Below, in pieces: positions 16,767 through 24,401 of a stretch of DNA of 38,436 nt (positions are counted from its first letter, which is position 1; each line of letters begins with the position of its first letter). The stretch lies in the NCBI GenBank assembly GCA_903896015.1, contig CAITWF010000096.1:1-38436 (forward strand), written 5' to 3'. The position numbers and the translations under genes are program-made. The DNA is from an uncultured Opitutia bacterium. Lineage in GTDB: Bacteria > Verrucomicrobiota > Verrucomicrobiia > Opitutales > Opitutaceae. The notes beneath the pieces were generated by a model. That model saw only the letters and a program-made list of their open reading frames with translations, had not been told where the DNA came from and searched no databases.

Positions 16767-17594
16767 TCAGAGTTTGCCGAGAACTTCCTTCACCCGCGCC
16801 CACGCGGCGTCGTGGGCCTTTTTGTTGGCGGCGTAGGCGTCGACGGATTTTTGCTCGGCGCCAGCTTCGGGTGGCGGTGCTTCGCCGGCGCGCATGAAGC
16901 CGTGGCCGGCGCCATCGTAGACGTTGACCTCGTAGGTTTTTCCCGCGGCTTTCATGAGCTCCGTGGATTTCGCGGTGGTGGACGTGACACGCGCGTCGTT
17001 GCCGCCGTAGAAGCCGTAGACGGGGCACGCGATGCGCGGGATGTCGTCGGCTTCCTTTGCGTTGTTGCCGTAGCACACAAAGGCGGCCTTCAGATCTTGG
17101 TTGTTCGAGGCGAAGCGGAAACTCTGGCCACCGCCGTAGCAGAAGCCGATGACAGCGATCTTGCCATTGCAGGCGTCGAGTTTTTTCACGTAGTCGGCGG
17201 CGGCGTTGAGATCGGCGGTGATTTGATCGGCGGGGAGCGCGCGGATTTTCAGGCCGATTTGATCGGCGGCGAGTTCGGAGGTGCCGCCGCCTTTCGGGCC
17301 GGCGCCCCAGAGCAAGTCGGGCGCGATGGCGATGTAGCCGGCCTCGGCGAGTTCATCAACGACGCTGCGGGCCCAGTCGGAGAGTCCGAAGATCTCGTGG
17401 ATGACGACGACGGCGGTGGCCTTTTTGCTGACTTCGGGATAGCCAATGTAGCAACCGACCTCGCGGTCGCCCTGCTTCACGGTGATCCATTCGAGGTGGC
17501 GCGGAGATTTTTCGATGCGGGCCTTGGCCCAGTCTTGGGCGGAGGCGGCGGAGGTCGCACAAGCGACAACGAGAAGCAGGAGCAAGCGTTTCAT
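16767..17594 (-). CDS. Exported dienelactone hydrolase family protein
   Basis: This 275-residue protein starts with the signal peptide MKRLLLLLVVACATSAASAQ. The mature part is a complete dienelactone hydrolase fold: HEIFGLSDWARS carries the conserved Glu, GFCYGGGQSF the nucleophilic Cys, GGNDARV the Asp and GAGHGF the His, so the Cys-Asp-His triad is intact. Dienelactone hydrolases open lactone rings in the cytoplasm in aromatic degradation. Exported members like this one have unknown substrates and may act as general esterases. It is the first gene of a probable two-gene unit with the esterase just downstream. It is divergent from the cytochrome b562-like gene, across a 238-bp gap that contains a nested inverted repeat. 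Confidence 0.86.
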   Translation of the reverse strand: MKRLLLLLVVACATSAASAQDWAKARIEKSPRHLEWITVKQGDREVGCYIGYPEVSKKATAVVVIHEIFGLSDWARSVVDELAEAGYIAIAPDLLWGAGPKGGGTSELAADQIGLKIRALPADQITADLNAAADYVKKLDACNGKIAVIGFCYGGGQSFRFASNNQDLKAAFVCYGNNAKEADDIPRIACPVYGFYGGNDARVTSTTAKSTELMKAAGKTYEVNVYDGAGHGFMRAGEAPPPEAGAEQKSVDAYAANKKAHDAAWARVKEVLGKL

Positions 17595-17669
17595 GGCGTG
17601 GGGAGGTTGGGTTGGATCAAACGACCGATGCGGGACAACCGGGGAGAACGACGAAGGAAGCTATGACCC

Positions 17670-17715
17670 GGTTGCTCGCAAGCGACGGAAAAGTGGGTTT
17701 CCCTCGCGAGCAACC
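17670..17715. repeat. Nested inverted repeat in divergent intergenic region
   Basis: A perfect 10-bp inverted repeat, GGTTGCTCGC at 17670-17679 and GCGAGCAACC at 17706-17715, encloses a second one, GGAAA 17687-17691 with TTTCC 17698-17702. It sits 76 bp upstream of the dienelactone hydrolase start and 118 bp upstream of the b562-like start. No T-run follows on either strand, so it is not an intrinsic terminator. It could be an operator, a 5'-leader RNA structure or a dispersed palindromic repeat; I cannot decide among these. Confidence 0.55.
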
Positions 17716-17832
17716 TTTCGGGCCGCGGCGCGTCATGTTGGTCTGCCGGTGCACGAATCCGGTTGCGCTTTGCGTGCCGCTCTCGTGCATTTCCGTCCGG
17801 CAAAAACGCCAAATAACACCCACCTCAACGCA

Positions 17833-18288
17833 ATGAAACTCCGCTTCCTCACTGTCAGCCTCCTCTCCGCCCTGCTCGCCTCGTCCTTCGTCTTCGCCCA
17901 GGAAAAAAAGGGCCCGAAGGAAGATCAGACGCCGCTCGGTGAACAAATGGAAAAAATCGGTGGCGCCTATCGCAAGCTTGGCCGTCAGATCAACGACGCC
18001 ACCAAGAACGCCGATTCGCTCGCGCTCGTCGCGACGATCAAGACCGCCGCCGCCGCCGCGCTCAAGTTCGAGCCCGCCAAGAAAGCCGACATTCCCGCCG
18101 CCGACCAGGCGAAGTTCGTTGCCGACTTCCAAGCCAAGCTCAAGGACTTCGCCGCGACTGTTGACAAGCTCGAGGCCGCGCTCAAGGCGAACGACAACGC
18201 GACTGCTGCCAAGCTCGTCGATGAAATGAAGACGGAGCGTAGCGACGGCCACAAGGCGTTCGAAAAGAAGAAGGACAAGAAGGGCTGA
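17833..18288 (+). CDS. Cytochrome b562-family periplasmic four-helix protein
   Basis: ATG 17833 gives 151 residues starting with a signal peptide, MKLRFLTVSLLSALLASSFVFAQ. The mature protein is highly charged and helical with no beta signature, consistent with a four-helix bundle. Two positions match the heme ligands of E. coli cytochrome b562: a Met near the start of helix 1 (GEQMEKIGGAYRKL) and a His near the end of helix 4 (MKTERSDGHKAFEKK, compare LKTTRNAYHQKYR in E. coli as I recall it). A soluble electron carrier, or a heme-free relative with a stress role, is plausible. A longer open frame from 17482 only runs through the intergenic region. A strong terminator follows at 18320. Confidence 0.75.
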   Translation: MKLRFLTVSLLSALLASSFVFAQEKKGPKEDQTPLGEQMEKIGGAYRKLGRQINDATKNADSLALVATIKTAAAAALKFEPAKKADIPAADQAKFVADFQAKLKDFAATVDKLEAALKANDNATAAKLVDEMKTERSDGHKAFEKKKDKKG

Positions 18289-18319
18289 GCCCCGGTTTTC
18301 CGTATCTCCTTTCATCTTC

Positions 18320-18349
18320 GCCGCGGAAAAATTTTCCGCGGCTTTTTTT
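18320..18349 (+). terminator. Intrinsic terminator after the b562-like gene
   Basis: GCCGCGGAAAA (18320-18330) pairs with TTTTCCGCGGC (18332-18342), leaving one unpaired base between the perfect arms (a loop of a few bases once the inner A-T pairs open), followed by seven T. It lies 31 bp after the stop codon at 18288. Confidence 0.88.
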
Positions 18350-18394
18350 CGCCCGCACTGAAATCGCTGCCGATTTTGACTCGCCGCGCCGCCC

Positions 18395-18422
18395 GCCACT
18401 TGCAAAGTGGCTTTTCTGTTTT
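18395..18422 (+). terminator. Second weaker terminator-like hairpin
   Basis: GCCACTT (18395-18401) and AAGTGGC (18405-18411) form a 7-bp stem with a GCA loop, followed by TTTTCTGTTTT. It may back up the strong terminator at 18320, or act as an attenuator in the leader of the DUF2911 gene if that promoter lies upstream of it. Confidence 0.45.
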
Positions 18423-18470
18423 CCCGTTCCTGACCCGCGCGATTCGCGCACTTCATACCCCGCTCAACCA

Positions 18471-18475
18471 GAGGA
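18471..18475 (+). promoter_or_regulatory. Shine-Dalgarno sequence of the DUF2911 gene
   Basis: GAGGA lies seven bases before ATG 18483. It is one of few clear ribosome-binding sequences in the window, and it confirms the start of this gene. Confidence 0.7.
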
Positions 18476-18482
18476 ATCGATC

Positions 18483-19079
18483 ATGACCAAACTCGTCTCC
18501 GCCGCCTTGTTCTCTCTCACGCTCGCCTCGGCCGCCGCGCTCTTTGCGCAGGCGCCCGCCGCGCCGACCGGTGTGCCGCCCGCGCCTCGCGCGCGGGTCA
18601 GCCCGCACGAAACCATCAGCGCAACGATCGGCGGCCGCAACGGACCGCGTGTCACGCTGACCTACGGCCGGCCCTACTCGAAAGATCCGAAGACGGGCGA
18701 GATTCGCAAAATCTGGGGCGGCCTCGTGCCGTGGGGCAAGGCCGACCGCCTCGGTTCGGATGAGGCGACGCTCCTTCTCACGCAACAACCGCTCGTGATC
18801 GGCGCGACGACGATTCCCGCCGGAGCTTATACGCTCTACATCGTGCCGGCCGAAGCGGGCTCGAAGCTCGCCTTCAGCTCCAACCTCGGCAAGTGGGGCA
18901 TTCCCGTCGACGAGACGCACGACGTCGCGCGCGTCGATCTCGTAAAGAGTCTGCTCGAAAAGTCCGTTGATCAACTCACGATTACGATTGAGCAGGACGC
19001 TGCGACCGGGGGCGGCTCGCTCAACATCTGGTGGGAGACCACAAAACTTTCGCTGCCTTTTACCCTCAAGAAGGGCTGA
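18483..19079 (+). CDS. Exported DUF2911 protein
   Basis: This 198-residue protein has a signal peptide (about 1-23, ending ALFAQ). The mature part carries the DUF2911 pattern: RVSPHETISATIGGRNGPRV, TYGRPYSKDP, IWGGLVPWGKADRLGSDEAT, and PAGAYTLYIVPAE, ending with a beta-rich part SLNIWWETTKLSLPF. DUF2911 proteins are common in Bacteroidota and Verrucomicrobiota, with no established function that I know of. The start is fixed by a Shine-Dalgarno GAGGA at the right spacing. It is followed by a terminator that overlaps the stop of the opposing rhomboid-like gene. Confidence 0.88.
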   Translation: MTKLVSAALFSLTLASAAALFAQAPAAPTGVPPAPRARVSPHETISATIGGRNGPRVTLTYGRPYSKDPKTGEIRKIWGGLVPWGKADRLGSDEATLLLTQQPLVIGATTIPAGAYTLYIVPAEAGSKLAFSSNLGKWGIPVDETHDVARVDLVKSLLEKSVDQLTITIEQDAATGGGSLNIWWETTKLSLPFTLKKG

Positions 19080-19109
19080 GCGCGCGGCTTGCGCCGCGAA
19101 CCCATTCGT

Positions 19110-19147
19110 CCGGCCGTGCGCCTCAGCGCCGGCCGGATTCTTTTTTC
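19110..19147 (+). terminator. Intrinsic terminator after DUF2911 gene, overlapping opposite stop codon
   Basis: CCGGCCG (19110-19116) pairs with CGGCCGG (19130-19136). An inner GCGC/GCGC stem (118-121 with 126-129 of this block) closes a CTCA loop. ATTCTTTTTT follows. The stop codon of the minus-strand rhomboid-like gene (19123-19125) lies inside the hairpin. Confidence 0.75.
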
Positions 19148-20010
19148 AGCAGGCGCGCGCGACCCTCTTCGAGCCTCGCCCGTTCCTTCGCTGTGAGACT
19201 GCCGATGCCCGACTTCGCGATCTTGTCGAGCAGCGCGTCGACCTCGCTCATCGACATTTCCTCGGACGACTGGGACGATTTTTCCGCGCCACGTTTCACG
19301 GGCAGATCGGGGAGGACGCGGAGGTTGGGCCGGCGTTTCGGCCAAAGCCGCAACGAGGGAAGCGTGAGTAACCCCTGCTGGTAGCGCACGAAAGTATAGG
19401 CAAACCCGCAGGTCGCCGCGATCGAGAGCAGCGTCGGCAGGTCGTGATAGGCGACCGCGTAGAGCGTGAAGATGCCCACGATCGCGAGCGCGGCCCACTT
19501 GGCGAGAATGTCGAACATCAGCACCGCGTTCGGATAAAGGGTGGCGAACGCGATGAACAACGCCAGTGCCCCGGTTTCGCCCGAGCGCGAAAGGGGCCAC
19601 CACGAACCGAGCGCAGTGAAGAGCAGCGGCGTTGCGAGATAAATGCCCGCGTAGAGGGTGAAGAATTTCCGGCGTCCGAAAAATTTCTCCACCTCGCGCC
19701 CGAACCACAGCATCATTAGCAGATCGATCGGGAACTGGAAATCGAGACTCGGCGGGTTGACGAGGCCGTAGGTCAGCACGCGCCACACCTGGCCGTGCAG
19801 CACGAGTGGGCTGTGAAACACCAGCCAGTCGAGTGCGCCGCCGAGGCGGAACGCGAGCGCCAGCGTCGTCGCCAGCAGCGAAGCGACATAAATCCCCACG
19901 AGAAAATGCGTGGCGTAGACAGGATGGCCGCGCCACCACGTCACTGGCTGATGCTCTTCCGACTGGCCGTAAAGACTCATGAGGGTTTGCCGCGCACCTT
20001 GATCGTTCAT
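19123..20010 (-). CDS. Rhomboid-family membrane protein, probable pseudoprotease
   Basis: ATG 20010 gives 295 residues; the frame extends to a TTG at 20076, which I do not favour. About six hydrophobic segments cover residues 30-240, followed by a charged cytoplasmic tail (about 250-295) rich in Glu, Arg and Lys. WRVLTYGLVNP and LWFGREVEKFFGRRKF match the rhomboid WRxxTY...NP and G..LE...G landmarks. The segment aligned with the catalytic GxSG reads GETG (Thr146), and the helix that should carry the active His reads ATCGFAYTF, so both catalytic residues appear absent. Inactive rhomboids in eukaryotes bind and route membrane clients; a similar scaffold role here is inference. It converges on the DUF2911 gene and is divergent from the TonB receptor gene. 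Confidence 0.75.
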   Translation of the reverse strand: MNDQGARQTLMSLYGQSEEHQPVTWWRGHPVYATHFLVGIYVASLLATTLALAFRLGGALDWLVFHSPLVLHGQVWRVLTYGLVNPPSLDFQFPIDLLMMLWFGREVEKFFGRRKFFTLYAGIYLATPLLFTALGSWWPLSRSGETGALALFIAFATLYPNAVLMFDILAKWAALAIVGIFTLYAVAYHDLPTLLSIAATCGFAYTFVRYQQGLLTLPSLRLWPKRRPNLRVLPDLPVKRGAEKSSQSSEEMSMSEVDALLDKIAKSGIGSLTAKERARLEEGRARLLKKESGRR

Positions 20011-20171
20011 CGCGCTGCCCGCAAGCAGCGATCGAACTGTGCGGCCGACGGTTCTTGCAATTCTTGCGCTGGACAATCGCGCGACCGTCGTTTGATTTTT
20101 ATTAGCTTTAGTTTCCCACCCGCGTCGCGTGCCACTGACCGGTCGCGCGTTTTTTTACCACCCAAGCGCCC

Positions 20172-22925
20172 ATGAAAATGCGTTCCCTGATCGTTGTCTC
20201 ATCACTCGCGTTGGCGAGTCACCTGTGGAGCCAGACCGCCTCCACCGCGAAAGAAGATCCGTCTGCCAACGACGTCGTCAACCTCTCTCCCTTCACCGTC
20301 AATGCCGACGAGGACAACTCATGGACGGCGAGCACGACGCTCGCTGGCACGCGCACCAAGCAGGAACTCGCCAAAGTTCCCGCCGCCGTCGACGTCATCA
20401 CGGCCGAGTTTATCAAGGACCTCGGGCTCGGCTCGCTGGAAGACGCCGGCAACTACGTCGCGGGCGTCACCGTGCAGCCTCGCTTCGAGTCGCGCAACGA
20501 CGACGGCCGCATCAACTACCGCGGCCTCGTCAGTGGCGCCACCTCGCGCAATTTCTACATGTGGTATGTGCCGGCTGACACTTACAACGTCGAGCGCTTC
20601 GACTTCAGCAAGGGCTCGAACTCCGTCATGTTCGGTGACTCCACGCCCGGCGGTCAGGCGATTATTTACACGAAGCGCCCCCGTCAGAGGGACCTCACGG
20701 AAGTGTTTGCGAGCTACCAGAGCTTCGATACCTCGCGCCTCCAACTCGACGTGAACCGGGTCGTCAACAAGCAGTTCGCCATCCGTTTTAACGCCGTCGA
20801 CCGCACCGACCGCACCTACGTGCACCACAATTTCCAGCGCCTCGAGGGCGCGGATCTCGCGGTCTCCTACTCGCCGTTCAAACATACGACGATCATCATC
20901 GAGGGTGAACGCGGCCGCTATGTGCGCCGCCGTGCGGACAATGCGCTTACGATACTTGATGTCGCCGCGGCGGGCAAAGGCTACAACGCGAACAACCGCT
21001 GGTTTTACACCTCCGACGGCACAATCATTCAAAGGCCCAACGCCGCGATTCCGACTTCTGACACCACTGCGGCGAGTGGCAACACGCTCTCGCTTCTCTC
21101 CGGCCAGTCGGCGGTCGTCACGCTCCCGGGCGGCGTGAAGCGCACGTTCTACGGCTACAGCCGCTACCTCGATGTGCTCGGCAGTAACGATTACCTGGAC
21201 CGCCCCTACAATGTTTTCACCGCCACGATCGACCAGTCGATCGGGAAGCTTGAACTCGAGTTTTCCTACAATCAGCAATTTCAGCATCAGGACCGCAACG
21301 ACAACTCCTTCGGCACCTCGCAGTCGCCTCCGGTAATCAGCGTCGATGGCAGCGGCCGGCCCTACGTCGATGAAACCGGCTCGGTGCCGTTCAAGATTTT
21401 CGGCAACATCGTGAAAGCGGGCCGCGTTTCCGCGGCCTACTCGTTCGAATTCGGCAAGTGGATGAAGCAATACCTCGTCGTCTCTGCGCTCCGGCAGAAG
21501 GACTACGCGTTCAACAAGCGCTACTTCATCGCGAACAACGCCGGCACCGGCTCGATCATGAACAACATCATCACGTTTCGCGCCTATCTCGACGATCCGC
21601 GCGTCGATACGGATGCTTACTGGAATCAATTCATCCTGAAGAATCTGCCGCAGACCCCGACCTTTCAGCCGCAGCTCTTTGAAACCTACGTTAACACCGG
21701 CCCCTACGTCGACATCCGCTACAATCGCAACGCCTCCGCCTCGCTCTCCGGTGAATATTTCAAAGGCCGGCTCAACTCCATCGTCGGCCTGAGTTGGAGC
21801 CGCATCAGCCGCAAGATTCCCGCCGCTTACACCTACACGCTGGATGCGCGCGGCCTCATCACGCCGCCCGGCACGCCCGATCAAAATCCAACCGCCTACA
21901 CTTACGATCCGAACTACGATCTTGGCGCCCGCAGCACGATGCTCGGTCTCTCCGGGGAAATCTACCGAGGCGAAAATCTCGGCGTGAACCTCTATGGCGT
22001 CTACTCGCAGTCGTTCAACTGGCAGTCCGCGCAGACGTTTTTCGGCCAGGCGCTCGGCCCGATCCTCGGGCAGACCCATGAGATCGGCCTCAAGGGCGAC
22101 CTCTTCCAGAAAAAGATTGTCTACACCTTCGCCGCCTTCGACATCAAGCGCCAGAACGTCGCCTACAACTGGACCCCGGACAATCTGCCCGCGACCAATC
22201 TTGAGGACCTGATCAATCCCAACAACCTGAAGCCCGGCGACGCGGGCTATGTCTCCGTGGTCAACGGCCTCAACAACGAGCGCCGCACAGTCAACTCCAG
22301 TGAGGAGTCGAAGGGCATGGAGCTCACGTTACAGGGCCGTCGTGTCATGGGCCTTCAGGCCCGCCTCACCGGCTCGGTCTCGCGCGTCGAGGCTACGCCC
22401 GATTTCACCGTCTTCCAAAAATTTCTCGACGACGCGATCGCCCGGACGACAGCCGCCAACGCCCTCGGCGGAAACAAGGCTATGGCCGAAACTGCGGCCA
22501 ACATCGCCAACGCGCAAACGATCATCGGCTCGAACACGCTCACGAAGGCCACGACAGGTCGCCGCACGGCTCCATTCCTCGCGAGTTTCGTGCTCGACTA
22601 TGAGGTGCCGCGAGTGGCCGGCCTCCGCGTCGGCTTGAACGGTGTGCTTACGCCGAACTACAACATCGCAATCTTCAACGGCCGGCCCTATCGCGCCGGC
22701 GCTCAGTTTCCCCTCGGAGCCTACGCGATCTACGACACGCGGATTGCGAAGCGGCATTTCACTCTGCGTGGCAGCGTACAGAATTTCTACGATGTCGCGA
22801 ACGGCAGCAGCGAATACCGCAAGACCGGCGCAAGTGCCCTCAATACCGTCTCTCAGACGCCAAACTGGATCTACCGCTACGTTGATCCCGTCACCTATTC
22901 GATTTCGATCAACGCGCAGCTTTGA
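20172..22925 (+). CDS. TonB-dependent outer-membrane receptor
   Basis: This 917-residue receptor has signal peptide MKMRSLIVVSSLALASHLWSQ. The mature start LSPFTVNADED is typical of TonB-dependent receptors of Opitutaceae. The plug domain (about 45-165) includes TTLAGTRTKQELAKVPAAVDV, FIKDLG, INYRGLVSG, VERFDFSKGSNSVMFGD and GGQAIIYTKRP. A beta barrel follows to the C-terminus (YVDPVTYSISINAQL), ending in Leu rather than the usual Phe. No carboxypeptidase-like N-terminal domain is present. It imports an unknown ligand using TonB energy; in this phylum the ligand could be an oligosaccharide or a siderophore. The next gene, 84 bp downstream, encodes a metal-binding type periplasmic protein, which may hint at a metal-linked substrate. 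Confidence 0.92.
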   Translation: MKMRSLIVVSSLALASHLWSQTASTAKEDPSANDVVNLSPFTVNADEDNSWTASTTLAGTRTKQELAKVPAAVDVITAEFIKDLGLGSLEDAGNYVAGVTVQPRFESRNDDGRINYRGLVSGATSRNFYMWYVPADTYNVERFDFSKGSNSVMFGDSTPGGQAIIYTKRPRQRDLTEVFASYQSFDTSRLQLDVNRVVNKQFAIRFNAVDRTDRTYVHHNFQRLEGADLAVSYSPFKHTTIIIEGERGRYVRRRADNALTILDVAAAGKGYNANNRWFYTSDGTIIQRPNAAIPTSDTTAASGNTLSLLSGQSAVVTLPGGVKRTFYGYSRYLDVLGSNDYLDRPYNVFTATIDQSIGKLELEFSYNQQFQHQDRNDNSFGTSQSPPVISVDGSGRPYVDETGSVPFKIFGNIVKAGRVSAAYSFEFGKWMKQYLVVSALRQKDYAFNKRYFIANNAGTGSIMNNIITFRAYLDDPRVDTDAYWNQFILKNLPQTPTFQPQLFETYVNTGPYVDIRYNRNASASLSGEYFKGRLNSIVGLSWSRISRKIPAAYTYTLDARGLITPPGTPDQNPTAYTYDPNYDLGARSTMLGLSGEIYRGENLGVNLYGVYSQSFNWQSAQTFFGQALGPILGQTHEIGLKGDLFQKKIVYTFAAFDIKRQNVAYNWTPDNLPATNLEDLINPNNLKPGDAGYVSVVNGLNNERRTVNSSEESKGMELTLQGRRVMGLQARLTGSVSRVEATPDFTVFQKFLDDAIARTTAANALGGNKAMAETAANIANAQTIIGSNTLTKATTGRRTAPFLASFVLDYEVPRVAGLRVGLNGVLTPNYNIAIFNGRPYRAGAQFPLGAYAIYDTRIAKRHFTLRGSVQNFYDVANGSSEYRKTGASALNTVSQTPNWIYRYVDPVTYSISINAQL

Positions 22926-23009
22926 ACGCGGACGCTGAGCGGCGGAAACCCACCGATTCGTTACGGATTTCCGTTTGCGCCCGCGGGCGTTTCGCGCACC
23001 TTTTTGTCC

Positions 23010-23531
23010 ATGAACCTGAAGTTCCCCGCCCTCTTGTTTTCGATCGCGCTCGCTCCGGCGGCGCTGGCTGATGTCTCCGTCACCCTTTCGAACGTTCACC
23101 TGTGCTGCAATAGCTGCGTGAAGGGCGTGGACAAGGCGACCGCGACCGTTGTGGGTGCCGCCGCCCAATCCGATCGCAAGGCCGATACCGTGACGATCAC
23201 GGCGCCCGACAAGGCAACGGCGCAAAAGGCGGTCGATGCTCTCGTCGCCGCCGGCTACTTTGGGGTCTCCAGCGATCCTTCGATTAAGGTCGATGCTTCG
23301 AGCGGTGCGAAGGATGGCATGATCGAGTCGCTCACGGTAACGGGCGTGCACCTGTGCTGCGCCAAATGCGTCGATGCGGTGAGCGATGCGCTGGAGAAAG
23401 TCCCCGGCGTGAAGGCCAACACCGCTACGAAATCCGCGGTCTCGTTTGAGGTCACGGGCAACTTCGATGCGAAGGCCGTCTTCGCCGCGTTGCACGACGC
23501 CGGTCTCACTGGCAAGGCAGCCGCTAAATAA
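23010..23531 (+). CDS. Periplasmic protein with two heavy-metal-associated domains
   Basis: ATG 23010 gives 173 residues; a TTG two codons earlier is less likely. Signal peptide is about 1-20 (ALAPAALA). Two ferredoxin-like HMA domains follow, at about 22-92 and 105-170. Each has a modified metal loop, VHLCCNSCV and VHLCCAKCV, with the usual second Cys pair (CxxC) preceded by another Cys and a His. Domain 2 keeps the normal helix VDAVSDALEKVPGVKAN. The tandem arrangement resembles copper or mercury chaperones, but with an exported location. Metal and partner are unknown. It may share the transcript of the TonB receptor gene, and a bidirectional terminator follows. Confidence 0.78.
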   Translation: MNLKFPALLFSIALAPAALADVSVTLSNVHLCCNSCVKGVDKATATVVGAAAQSDRKADTVTITAPDKATAQKAVDALVAAGYFGVSSDPSIKVDASSGAKDGMIESLTVTGVHLCCAKCVDAVSDALEKVPGVKANTATKSAVSFEVTGNFDAKAVFAALHDAGLTGKAAAK

Positions 23532-23573
23532 TCGCGGGACTCCACGCTGACTTACGCTTCCCTCTCAAAAATC

Positions 23574-23598
23574 AGGCGCGCCATGGGCGCGCCTTTTT
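23574..23598. terminator. Bidirectional intrinsic terminator between convergent genes
   Basis: AGGCGCGCC (23574-23582) and GGCGCGCCT (23586-23594) form a perfect 9-bp stem with an ATG loop. T-runs follow it on the plus strand (23594-23598), and AAAAA precedes it, giving a T-run on the minus strand. It can end the HMA gene from the left and the DUF1080 gene from the right. Confidence 0.85.
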
Positions 23599-23643
23599 GC
23601 TTTCCAGCGGCGTGCGCGAAAACCTAGTCGCGCTCGGCTGCAC

Positions 23644-24342
23644 TCACTTCAGCTCACGGATCTTCACGTTGCGATACCAGCACTCGTCCTCATGATAGGT
23701 CAGCATGATGTGGCCGGTAATCTTGTCGCCGAAGCCGGGCTGCTTGGCGAATTTGCTGGCCGCCACGCCGGCTTTGACGGCCTCGCTACCGAGGTCGTAG
23801 GCAAGCGCGAGCCGGCCGTTAAGCCAGTGCTCGACATGGTTGCCCTTGATCACGACCCGCGACTGGTTCCATTCGCCCGCCTCGCGGTAGGCTTTGTCGG
23901 CCGCCGGCGGGAGCACGAAGTAAAACGACGCCGTCTGGCGAATCGGCCCGTGCTGCGCATCGGGATGCCGCTTGTCGTCGAGCATCTGGTATTCGTAACC
24001 CGGCGCGCCCGGCCGCTCCTCGGTGACGCAGTATTTGATTCCGTTGTTCGCGCCGGGCGCGAGGCGCCACTCCCAACTGAATTCAAAGTCGGTAAACTTT
24101 TTTTCCGTGATCAACTCCGGCCCCTTCACCTTCGGGATCGTCTTGAGGAGGCCATCCTTGATTTCCCAGCCGACGGTCGGCGGGCCTTTTTGCCGGTAGG
24201 CGCGCAGACCGGCGAAGGAGTGGCCGTCGAACACGAGTTCCCAGCCGGCGGCTTTTTCCGCAGCGGTGAGTTCATTGTCGGCGGCCCGTCCGACGGCGAT
24301 AGAGACCATGGCGACACAGGCGAGCAATCGGAGTAGTTTCAT
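23644..24342 (-). CDS. Exported DUF1080 (3-keto-disaccharide hydrolase domain) protein
   Basis: ATG 24342 gives 232 residues with signal peptide MKLLRLLACVAMVSIAVGRA; upstream in-frame codons to 24405 are not needed. The single domain matches DUF1080, a concanavalin-like jelly roll: GWELVFDGHSFAGLRAY, WEIKDGLLKT, DFEFSWEWRLAPGANNGIKY, YEYQMLDDKRHPDA, VEHWLNGRLALAYDL and ITGHIMLTYHEDECWYRNVKI. Members have been reported to cleave 3-keto-glucosides, usually near Gfo/Idh/MocA dehydrogenases that make the 3-keto sugar. Two such dehydrogenase-like genes lie about 4-6 kb away at 28495 and 29922, so a shared pathway is plausible. It is the last gene of the minus-strand cluster that begins at 28282. 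Confidence 0.87.
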   Translation of the reverse strand: MKLLRLLACVAMVSIAVGRAADNELTAAEKAAGWELVFDGHSFAGLRAYRQKGPPTVGWEIKDGLLKTIPKVKGPELITEKKFTDFEFSWEWRLAPGANNGIKYCVTEERPGAPGYEYQMLDDKRHPDAQHGPIRQTASFYFVLPPAADKAYREAGEWNQSRVVIKGNHVEHWLNGRLALAYDLGSEAVKAGVAASKFAKQPGFGDKITGHIMLTYHEDECWYRNVKIRELK

Positions 24343-24401
24343 GGGGTGCGGGTATTGACGCAGCGCGGTGGGTGAGGTGACAAAGAAAAATTGCCCGTTG
24401 C

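Noticed and set aside
15334-16836. 500-codon open frame antisense to the esterase gene
   Set aside because: It lies opposite a gene with a signal peptide and a recognisable Ser nucleophile; the translation has no known motifs.
16717-17076. Extension of the esterase frame upstream of 16716
   Set aside because: The extra 120 residues are only the shadow of the dienelactone hydrolase gene, and the signal peptide starts at 16716.
20319-22079. 586-codon open frame antisense to the TonB receptor
   Set aside because: Low-complexity, Val/Arg/Asp-rich translation opposite a clear receptor gene; no start signal or domain.
22930-23000. Possible hairpin between TonB receptor and HMA genes
   Set aside because: The CGGAAA/TTTCCG arms are six bases with a long loop and no clear T-run at the right distance, so I do not call a terminator.
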